From assembly GCF_900114835.1 (NCBI RefSeq), contig NZ_FOUJ01000001.1:372001-436000 (forward strand): a stretch of DNA of 64,000 nt, read 5' to 3'. The position numbers and the translations under genes are program-made. This document shows, one piece after another, positions 33,619 to 40,803 of this stretch (within the stretch, counting starts at the first letter, position 1; every line of letters begins with the position of its first letter). This stretch comes from Methanolobus profundi (lineage in GTDB: Archaea; Halobacteriota; Methanosarcinia; Methanosarcinales; Methanosarcinaceae). The notes under the pieces are model-generated. The model saw nothing but the letters and a program-made list of their open reading frames with translations. It was not told the origin of the DNA and made no database searches.

Positions 33619-34416
33619 ATGAAAAGATCATTGAATATTTTATTGATAGGCCTATTATTGGTCGGACTTGTTGCTGTATCAGGATGTGCTGACAGCGCAG
33701 AAGGAAGCGGTACTGCAGATGATGTGGCAGAGGAAGAAGTACCTGTATATATCGTAGGTACAGAGCCTTATTTCCCACCATTCGAATATGCAGATGAGAA
33801 CAACAGTAATGAGATCATAGGTTTTGATGTAGATCTCATCAATGCGATCGCCGAGGATCAGGGCTTTGAGATCGAATGGAAGGACCTTGAGTTCGATGCA
33901 CTTATCCCTGCTCTCCAGTCAGGACAGATCGACATGATCGTTTCCGGAATGACCATCACTGAAGAGAGAGAGGAATCCGTTGATTTCAGTGAACCATATA
34001 TCAATGCAGGTCTTGCTCTTGCAGTAGCAGTTGACAACGATGAGATACAGAGTGTCGATGACATTGAAGGAAAGGTCGCTGTAGTTCAGCAGGGTTCAAC
34101 AGGATCCCAGAAGGCTGATGAACTTAAGGACGAAGGTGTCATTGAGGATGTCATCTATCTTGCACATGTCAATGATATCATACTGAATCTCCAGAGCGGA
34201 CGTGCAGACTTCATGATAAATGACCTTCCTGTAACCCAGGCCTACATAAGCCAGAACCCTGGTGTTATCAAGATAGTCGATGACCAGATACAGAGTGAAT
34301 CCTATGGATTTGCTGTAAAGACCGGAAACACAGAACTTCTTGAGAAGCTCAACGCAGGTCTTGCCAACGTTCAGGCAGATGGTACATACGATGAGATCAT
34401 GGAGAAGTATTTCTAA
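33619..34416 (+). CDS. polar amino-acid ABC transporter, substrate-binding lipoprotein
   Basis: 265 residues. The lipobox LVAVSGC is followed by an acidic linker and a family 3 solute-binding domain (YIVGTEPYFPPFEYADENN, IIGFDVDLINAIAED, ALQSGQIDMIVSGMTITEER, VDFSEPYINAGLALAV). It is anchored outside the membrane and delivers polar amino acids (glutamine/arginine type) to the permease. It is the first gene of a three-gene set (binding protein, permease, ATPase) preceded by the palindromic element at 33579. The substrate is not predictable. Confidence 0.92.
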   Translation: MKRSLNILLIGLLLVGLVAVSGCADSAEGSGTADDVAEEEVPVYIVGTEPYFPPFEYADENNSNEIIGFDVDLINAIAEDQGFEIEWKDLEFDALIPALQSGQIDMIVSGMTITEEREESVDFSEPYINAGLALAVAVDNDEIQSVDDIEGKVAVVQQGSTGSQKADELKDEGVIEDVIYLAHVNDIILNLQSGRADFMINDLPVTQAYISQNPGVIKIVDDQIQSESYGFAVKTGNTELLEKLNAGLANVQADGTYDEIMEKYF

Positions 34417-34581
34417 GATATTCCGAATGAATATGCAGGTCACCTGCATATCCTTTCTTTTTTATTAGTTAGTTAACAAAAGGGAATTCCCGTTCTCATA
34501 TCGTTACATTTATATGTTCATCACGTATGGCTGTTTATTGTCTTGTAATGGCAGTCCATAGCAAAAAAAGGAGGTATTGCC

Positions 34582-35274
34582 CTGTCCCTTTTATCAACTT
34601 ATCTGGAACACATAATAAAAGTCCTTCCTGACCTTGTCACAGGGTCAATGATCACAATAGAGATCACATCTTTCTCTCTGTTGTTCGGAATGATCCTTGG
34701 GACTGTATCAGGTCTTGGCAAATTATCAAAAAAACGATTTTTCAGGTATCCTAGTATCGTTTACATCGATTTTATACGTGGCACTCCTCTGCTTGTACAG
34801 ATATTGCTTTTCTACTATGGTATTCCGGGGTTATATTCCAATGTTACCGGTAACTCATTCAATATCGATCCTATACTTGCAGGTATCATTGTCTGTAGTA
34901 TCAACAGCGGGGCATATATTGCTGAGATCGTTCGTGCAGGTATCCAATCCATCGATAAAGGGCAGATGGAGGCAGCACGTTCACTGGGTATGAATGAAAG
35001 GATGGCAATGAAAGAGATCATCCTTCCGCAGGCATTCAGGAGAATAATACCTCCTCTTGGAAATGAGTTCATAGCTCTTTTGAAAGACTCATCACTGCTT
35101 GCTGTAATTGGTGTCCATGAATTGCTCAAGACCGGGCAGTTATACATCTCAAGAACATTTGCAGCTTTTCCGGTGTATATAGCTGTGGCACTTATGTACC
35201 TGATACTGACCATTGTGATCTCAAGGATAGTGTCCTATTCAGAAAGGAGGCTTGGTGTAAGTGATAGGAGTTAA
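34582..35274 (+). CDS. polar amino-acid ABC transporter permease, probable CUG start
   Basis: HisM/GlnP-type permease with four to five membrane spans and the EAA-loop motif [20 protein letters not shown]. The first ATG (34648) would cut off the first helix region. The frame is open upstream to 34549 with credible family sequence ([20 protein letters not shown]), yet holds no ATG, GTG or TTG there. A perfect GGAGGT (34570-34575) sits 6 bp before CTG 34582, which I take as start (230 residues). It overlaps the ATPase gene by 14 bp. Role: membrane channel of the importer. The start is an inference; a sequencing error is the alternative. Confidence 0.85.
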   Translation: MSLLSTYLEHIIKVLPDLVTGSMITIEITSFSLLFGMILGTVSGLGKLSKKRFFRYPSIVYIDFIRGTPLLVQILLFYYGIPGLYSNVTGNSFNIDPILAGIIVCSINSGAYIAEIVRAGIQSIDKGQMEAARSLGMNERMAMKEIILPQAFRRIIPPLGNEFIALLKDSSLLAVIGVHELLKTGQLYISRTFAAFPVYIAVALMYLILTIVISRIVSYSERRLGVSDRS

Positions 35275-35983
35275 AGGACTTTATAAGAGATTCGGGGAAC
35301 TGGAGGTGCTTAAAGGCATCTCTATAGACATAAAAGAAAGTGAAGTGGTCTGTGTCATTGGTCCTTCTGGCTCGGGTAAAAGTACTTTTCTCAGGTGTAT
35401 CAACCTTCTGGAAATGCCTAGCTCAGGAGAGATCACCATTGATGGTGAAACGATAACTGACAAAAATATTGATCTCAATAAGATCCGTGAAGAAGCAGGT
35501 ATGGTCTTCCAGCACTTCAATCTCTTCCCTCACAAGACGACATTACAGAACGTAGCTCTGGCACCGATGAAGGTCCGGAAGCTCTCAAAGGAAGAAGCTG
35601 AAGAGCGTGCCCTTGAATTGCTCGATAAGGTAGGCCTGGCAGATAAAGCACATGTATATCCTTCATCGCTCTCAGGAGGACAGAAACAAAGAGTTGCCAT
35701 AGCAAGGGCACTTGCAATGCGTCCAAAGGTCATGCTCTTTGACGAACCTACATCTGCACTTGACCCGGAGATGGTGGGTGAGGTATTAGGGGTCATGAAG
35801 GACCTGGCCATGGCAGGCATGACAATGGTCGTTGTCACTCACGAGATGGGATTTGCCAGGGAAGTTGCTGACAGGGTTCTCTTCATGGATGATGGTATCA
35901 TTATAGAGCAGGGAACACCTGATGATATATTCTCAAATGCAAAGCATGAGAGAACAAGATCATTCCTTGGCAAGATACTTTGA
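35261..35983 (+). CDS. polar amino-acid ABC transporter ATPase
   Basis: 240 residues, GTG start with AAAGGAGG 10 bp upstream inside the permease gene. Walker [11 protein letters not shown]-loop [11 protein letters not shown], signature LSGGQKQR, Walker [15 protein letters not shown] and the H-loop VTHEMGFA are all intact, as in GlnQ/HisP. It powers uptake by ATP hydrolysis in the cytoplasm. It is the last gene of the operon. Confidence 0.95.
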   Translation: MIGVKGLYKRFGELEVLKGISIDIKESEVVCVIGPSGSGKSTFLRCINLLEMPSSGEITIDGETITDKNIDLNKIREEAGMVFQHFNLFPHKTTLQNVALAPMKVRKLSKEEAEERALELLDKVGLADKAHVYPSSLSGGQKQRVAIARALAMRPKVMLFDEPTSALDPEMVGEVLGVMKDLAMAGMTMVVVTHEMGFAREVADRVLFMDDGIIIEQGTPDDIFSNAKHERTRSFLGKIL

Positions 35984-36049
35984 TATCTGGATATACAAAT
36001 AGAAGTATTAGCAGGATGATAGTATCATTACTTTCATCCTTTTCATGAT

Positions 36050-36550
36050 CTATTTCTTTTCAGCAAGCTCCTTTATTCCATTCTTATCCAGTCTGTATAT
36101 GAGCCACTCTTTCTGGAGCTCTCCTCCAAAGTGCTCATAGAATTTCCTTGCCGGGTTCCAGTCAAGTACGCTCCATTCCATTCTGCCACAATCACGTTCC
36201 TGTGCGATCTGTCCGCAGCGTACCATTAGTGCTTTTCCTACGCCCATACCACGGAACTCAGAATGTACGAATATATCTTCAATGTATAATCCCGGCTTGC
36301 CCACAAATGAGGAGAAGTTATGGAAGAACATAATAAAACCTGCAGGCTTTCCGTTGACCTCGGCCACTATCGCCTCTGCGTATGTCCTTTCGCCGAAGAG
36401 AGCTTCTCTGAGTGTTTCCTCAGTTGAAAGCACATGGTCGGCAAGACCTTCGAATTCAGCCAGTGAACGTACAAGATCCATGATAAGTGGAATGTCCTGT
36501 TCACCTGTATGTCTTACAATTATCTCATTTTTCTGTGATCCATTTTCCAT
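36050..36550 (-). CDS. GNAT acetyltransferase, diamine/thialysine acetyltransferase-like
   Basis: 166 residues from ATG 36550, which has GAGGTG 5 bp upstream; an ATG six codons earlier lacks a site. The sequence IVRHTGEQDIPLIMDLVRSL, LYIEDIFVHSEFRGMGVGKA and WSVLDWNPARKFYEHFGGEL matches the SSAT-like subgroup. It may acetylate polyamines or related amines, which would fit with the arginine decarboxylase 4 kb away, but the substrate is not certain. Confidence 0.88.
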   Translation of the reverse strand: MENGSQKNEIIVRHTGEQDIPLIMDLVRSLAEFEGLADHVLSTEETLREALFGERTYAEAIVAEVNGKPAGFIMFFHNFSSFVGKPGLYIEDIFVHSEFRGMGVGKALMVRCGQIAQERDCGRMEWSVLDWNPARKFYEHFGGELQKEWLIYRLDKNGIKELAEKK

Positions 36551-36670
36551 TATCACACCTCTGGTCATTGTAACTAATGATTTGCTCTGGCAGCGTTAAT
36601 TTCTCATTCTATTAGGGTACTACTATTTCTATCAAACCGATAAAGCCGTTCAGACAAAAGGTGAATGTAG

Positions 36671-36844
36671 ATGCATGTTTCAAAGATAGCTATCATATCT
36701 CTTGTTGTTCTCATATTGGTGACAATACTTGTTACCCAGGCATTGCAGGACACCATTTATTTCTCCCTGTTCGTAGGGATACCTTCCGGGATAATTGCTT
36801 CTGTATTGACCTTTGTTTATCTTTTCAGGCAAAAGGGTCAATAA
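36671..36844 (+). CDS. small two-span membrane protein, 57 residues
   Basis: ATG 36671 follows AAAAGGTGA at good spacing. It begins MHVSKIAIISLVVLILVTIL; a VTQALQDTIYFSLFVGIPSG block and SVLTFVYLFRQKGQ complete it. Two hydrophobic helices flank a short loop. It ends 22 bp before the DUF1638 gene and is probably in its transcript. It is easy to miss because of its size. Function unknown. Confidence 0.65.
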   Translation: MHVSKIAIISLVVLILVTILVTQALQDTIYFSLFVGIPSGIIASVLTFVYLFRQKGQ

Positions 36845-36866
36845 CTAATAATGAGAAGTTAGAAAT

Positions 36867-37667
36867 ATGCCATTACTAACTATCCTATCATGCAAGATCC
36901 TTCAGGACGAAGTGGTACACATTCTGAAAAATGATCATCTGGTGGATGAGATCCTTGTTGTTGGTAATGGACAGGAAGATGACCTGGTTTCAAAGCTTCG
37001 CATGGCTGGCCTGGACCATCTCTTGTTGTCCCCTGCAAAACTTCGGTCAGATACGGAAACCTACAGGAACGATCCTGAAAAGTATTCTGTAATGATATAC
37101 ATGGTAGAACTTGCATTACACGAGTTCCCAAAGATCCTCAAAACAGAGGTCTACAAGTTAATAGATGAGTTAGGACAGTGTTCCAGTGGGATCCTTCTCT
37201 TCTATGGACTGTGTGGGAACGTTTTCGATAAGCTGGATATTGATTTCTCTCACCTTGAAGACACATGTCCTGTGAGGATCCTCAGGGATGATACAAGGGT
37301 AGTTGATGATTGTATAGGTGCGACCCTTGGAGGTTGTGGTGAATACCTTGCTACTCTAAAAAACCTCAGTGAACATGGTACCTTCCTTTTCACACCTATG
37401 TATGCCCATGCCTGGCGGGAGATCATGAGGGTCGATCCGGTAAAACCTGAGAAGACAATAAAGATGCTCAGGAAGGTCAATGAGATGACAGGCTACAAGC
37501 GGGTTGCCAAGATCCGTACTGGTCTGACATATACTGACAATTTCGATGAGAAGGTAGATGAGTTCGCAGAGATATTTGATTTTGAGGTGCTGGAGCTAGA
37601 GGGCGGACAGGATCTTTTTGAAAAATGCTACGAGGATATCAAGCACGATATAATTGGTTGCAAGTAG
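36867..37667 (+). CDS. DUF1638 protein
   Basis: 266 residues matching the DUF1638 family: it starts LTILSCKILQDEVVHIL, with GILLFYGLCGNV, GATLGGCGEYLATL and a C-terminal GGQDLFEKCYEDI. Conserved Cys in SCKI, GLCGN and GGCGEY could bind a metal or corrinoid-related cofactor. The family is common in methylotrophic methanogens and is often found near corrinoid methyltransferase genes, but its biochemistry is not known to me. No methyltransferase is adjacent here. Confidence 0.8.
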   Translation: MPLLTILSCKILQDEVVHILKNDHLVDEILVVGNGQEDDLVSKLRMAGLDHLLLSPAKLRSDTETYRNDPEKYSVMIYMVELALHEFPKILKTEVYKLIDELGQCSSGILLFYGLCGNVFDKLDIDFSHLEDTCPVRILRDDTRVVDDCIGATLGGCGEYLATLKNLSEHGTFLFTPMYAHAWREIMRVDPVKPEKTIKMLRKVNEMTGYKRVAKIRTGLTYTDNFDEKVDEFAEIFDFEVLELEGGQDLFEKCYEDIKHDIIGCK

Positions 37668-37884
37668 TTGTTCTCATGTGTATGTAACAAACACTTTTAC
37701 CAATTTTAGTAACATATATTTCTGAATACGTTAAAGAAAAGTTTATACTTCATGTAACCTGACATTTTAAACAGGAGAGTTTTTCATATTATTTGGAAGA
37801 TGTCAGGAGAAATATGTATTTTACTATTTTTCAAATATCACAATGTTCTGAATAGAAAGTATATGATCGTTCTAGGTGATGGTA

Positions 37885-38397
37885 ATGGGGACAAGGGAAG
37901 AATTACTTAGCAAAGGATACGAAATAGCAACATTCGCTGCAGGTTGCTTTTGGGGAGTCGAATCGGTTTTCAGAAAAGTAAAAGGTATAGATCACACTCA
38001 GGTGGGATATACCGGTGGGACAACGGTGAATCCTAGCTATAAAGAGGTGTGTACCGGGACCACCGGACATGCAGAGGCAGTGGAACTGATATTCGATCCG
38101 AATATAGTCCCATATCACAAACTGCTGGAGCTTTTTTGGGCATTACACGATCCTACCACCCTTAACAGACAGGGGCCGGACGTAGGAACACAATATCGTT
38201 CTGCTATATTCTATCATAATGCTGATCAGCAACATGCGGCTATAGCTTCCAAAATGGACCTTCAAAGATCAGGCAAATTCGATAATGAGATCACTACCGA
38301 GATAGTACCTGCAGGCCCATTCTATCGTGCAGAGGAATATCATCAGCAGTATTTTGAAAAGATGGGTACAGAAGGCGGCTGCATAATGAAGTATTGA
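37885..38397 (+). CDS. msrA: peptide methionine sulfoxide reductase A
   Basis: 170 residues from ATG 37885 (AGGTGAT upstream; GTG 37876 and ATG 37879 are alternatives). The catalytic motif is GCFWGVE, with [46 protein letters not shown] and YHQQYF. It reduces methionine-S-sulfoxide in proteins and protects against oxidants. The 217-bp upstream region is AT-rich and holds its promoter. It is monocistronic. Confidence 0.95.
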   Translation: MGTREELLSKGYEIATFAAGCFWGVESVFRKVKGIDHTQVGYTGGTTVNPSYKEVCTGTTGHAEAVELIFDPNIVPYHKLLELFWALHDPTTLNRQGPDVGTQYRSAIFYHNADQQHAAIASKMDLQRSGKFDNEITTEIVPAGPFYRAEEYHQQYFEKMGTEGGCIMKY

Positions 38398-38665
38398 CCG
38401 CAAGGTCTCTACACTTCCATTTCTATTTCCATACCACTTCAAAAATAAATTATGTTCGTATACAGGGTATAATAATATATAGAGTAAGGCATTATAATTC
38501 TTATTGGGGTAGCAACGAGAACTAATTGGCAGATGCATACTCATAGACGTGGTTTAGAGCTTTGCTTACATACAACTACAGGGTAAGTATTGACCTGATA
38601 GGGGTGATGTCCTGAAAGACCTTAGAAAAAATAGCCAGCAATGTGATAATGATGACAGATATCAC

Positions 38666-40507
38666 ATGCTTTTTGAAAGAGCATCAAGTGCCATTGTCAT
38701 ACACAGGGAAGGGCAGATACTTGATGCCAATGCAAGTGCTTGTGAGCTGTTCGGGTACAATTCAGAGGGATTGAAAGGGCAGGACCTGTTATCATTCGTA
38801 GAAGGATCTGGCGAGGAGATCAGGAATATTATCCCAAATGGAACTTCACGTTCTGAGTTAAGGATACAAAAGGCAGATAGTACATTGATAGACGTGGAAG
38901 TAAGTTCTTTCAATATAGATGATGATGGCTCTGTTCAGGGTGCTATAATAAGGGATATTACAGAGTTTCTGGATGCCAGGAAGACACTACAGGATAATCT
39001 GAGGTTCATAGGCACCTTGCTGGATACCATTCCAAGTCCGATCTACTATAAGGACCGGAACAATGTCTATATTGGTTGTAACAAGGCTTTTTCAAAGGAT
39101 ATAATCGGGGTTCCAAAAGAAGATATAATCGGTAAGAACCTTTTTGATTTCTCTCATGCAATTCCGCTGGATACAGCTTCTGTATACCACAAGTTCGACA
39201 TGGAGCTCATGCTGAAGGGTGGCACCCAGAGATATGAAGGAACTGTCAGGAAAGCTGATGGAAAAGCGGGAGATTTCATTTTCAACAAAGCTGTCTATAC
39301 AGACTATACGGGAAAGATAAATGGGATAGTTGGTGTCATGCTCGAGGTCACCGACTACAAGAAAGCAGTTCAGTCCCTTCTCGAAAAGACAAGCCTTCTG
39401 GAAGGACTATTGAGGTCAGTACCTGATATGGTCTTCTTTAAGGACCGCAAAGGTGTATATCTTGGTTCTAATCCTGTGTTCTCGGAATATGTGGGTATAC
39501 CTATGGACGATATCATCGGGAAGACTGATTTTGAACTGTTCGACCAGGAGACGGCTGAATTCTTCCGTGAGAAGGACAGAGCAGTAATAGAATCAGGTTC
39601 TTCTCGCAGGAATGAGGAATGGGTGGATTATCCTGATGGCAGCAGAGTTCTCCTTGAGACTTTCAAAGCTCCTTTGAGGATGCCGGATGGGAACATTATT
39701 GGTTCATTGGGTATAGGTCGTGATATCACTGGTAGAAAACTGGCTGAACACTCTATCCTTGAAGCTAAGATCGCAGCAGAGGTGGCTAACAGGACAAAGA
39801 ACGAGTTCATTGCCAATATGAGCCATGAACTGCGCACACCGTTGAACTCGATAATAGGATTCTCGGATGTACTTGCAGAAGGAATATCCGGTGACCTGAA
39901 CAATGAGCAGGCCAGATATGTGTCACATATTTCGAACAGTGGTAAACATCTGTTAGGGATCATCAATAGTATAATCGATATTTCCAAGATAGAGAATGGG
40001 AAAGTAGAACTCTATTATGAGCTTGTGGATATCATCGATCTTATAAATGAGTCCATTGATCTGCTTACTCCTCTGGCAGAGCAGAAGAGCATAGTCATTC
40101 AAGTGGAGGACAGGTCTGCATCCCGAATGTGCATCATTGGAAAGACCCAGATATCCCAGGTGCTTTACAATCTAATAGGAAATGCAATAAAATTCACTCA
40201 TCCTGGTGGATCGGTCACAATAACTATTGATGAAGAGGAGGACGTATTCTCCATTTCCGTAACAGATACCGGTATAGGTATTCCTCATGATCATCTTGAA
40301 GATATATTCCTTCCTTTCAAGCAGGTGGATTCACAAAAGAGCAGACGTTATTCAGGAACAGGTCTTGGACTTGCACTTGTCAGGGAGTTCGTAGAGATTC
40401 ATGGGGGCCATGTAAAGGTGGAAAGTGAACCTGAAAAAGGAAGTACATTCAGTTTTACGGTCCCAAAGAAGGTCACTAAGAATGAAGATCGACCCAAAAG
40501 TCTATAA
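38666..40507 (+). CDS. soluble PAS-PAS-PAS sensor histidine kinase
   Basis: 613 residues from ATG 38666. Three PAS domains (~1-105, ~110-240, ~245-365) precede HisKA with H387 (NMSHELRTPLNS) and HATPase_c (NAIKFTHPGG, DTGIGIP, GTGLGLALV). No membrane segment, so it senses in the cytoplasm. The protein may begin earlier: the frame stays open to 38594, the residues RYH before M are typical of a PAS N-cap, and GGGGTGAT (38601-38608) precedes a CTG at 38612. No response regulator is next to it. A b5-like gene follows. Confidence 0.9.
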   Translation: MLFERASSAIVIHREGQILDANASACELFGYNSEGLKGQDLLSFVEGSGEEIRNIIPNGTSRSELRIQKADSTLIDVEVSSFNIDDDGSVQGAIIRDITEFLDARKTLQDNLRFIGTLLDTIPSPIYYKDRNNVYIGCNKAFSKDIIGVPKEDIIGKNLFDFSHAIPLDTASVYHKFDMELMLKGGTQRYEGTVRKADGKAGDFIFNKAVYTDYTGKINGIVGVMLEVTDYKKAVQSLLEKTSLLEGLLRSVPDMVFFKDRKGVYLGSNPVFSEYVGIPMDDIIGKTDFELFDQETAEFFREKDRAVIESGSSRRNEEWVDYPDGSRVLLETFKAPLRMPDGNIIGSLGIGRDITGRKLAEHSILEAKIAAEVANRTKNEFIANMSHELRTPLNSIIGFSDVLAEGISGDLNNEQARYVSHISNSGKHLLGIINSIIDISKIENGKVELYYELVDIIDLINESIDLLTPLAEQKSIVIQVEDRSASRMCIIGKTQISQVLYNLIGNAIKFTHPGGSVTITIDEEEDVFSISVTDTGIGIPHDHLEDIFLPFKQVDSQKSRRYSGTGLGLALVREFVEIHGGHVKVESEPEKGSTFSFTVPKKVTKNEDRPKSL

Positions 40508-40538
40508 ATCTAAAATTAAATGTATGGGTGGTGAGGAT

Positions 40539-40775
40539 ATGCAGGAATTCACAATAGAAGAAGTCGCAAAATTCAATGGAAAAGATAACGAAAAGATCTA
40601 TGTCGTCTACTCTGGTAATGTCTATGATGTAAGTGAAAGTGATTTTTGGGATGATGGAGAACACATGGGACTGCATGAAGCAGGTACTGACCTTACTGAG
40701 TCCCTGGACCTTGAAGCTCCTCATGAGGTCGACGCACTTGAGAGCTATCCTATAGTGGGCACCATCAAAAAATAG
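40539..40775 (+). CDS. small cytochrome b5-like heme/steroid-binding protein
   Basis: 78 residues from ATG 40539, with GGTGAGG just upstream. FTIEEVAKFNGKDNEKIYVV, YSGNVYDVSESDFW, HMGLHEAGTDLTESL and APHEVDALESYPIVG give the compact Cyt-b5-like domain of archaea and anaerobes; several His residues could bind heme. It begins 31 bp after the kinase gene and is probably co-transcribed, so a redox or ligand input to the PAS kinase is imaginable. Confidence 0.85.
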   Translation: MQEFTIEEVAKFNGKDNEKIYVVYSGNVYDVSESDFWDDGEHMGLHEAGTDLTESLDLEAPHEVDALESYPIVGTIKK

Positions 40776-40803
40776 ATTCTATCTTAGCGAGATTAGTACT
40801 TGA

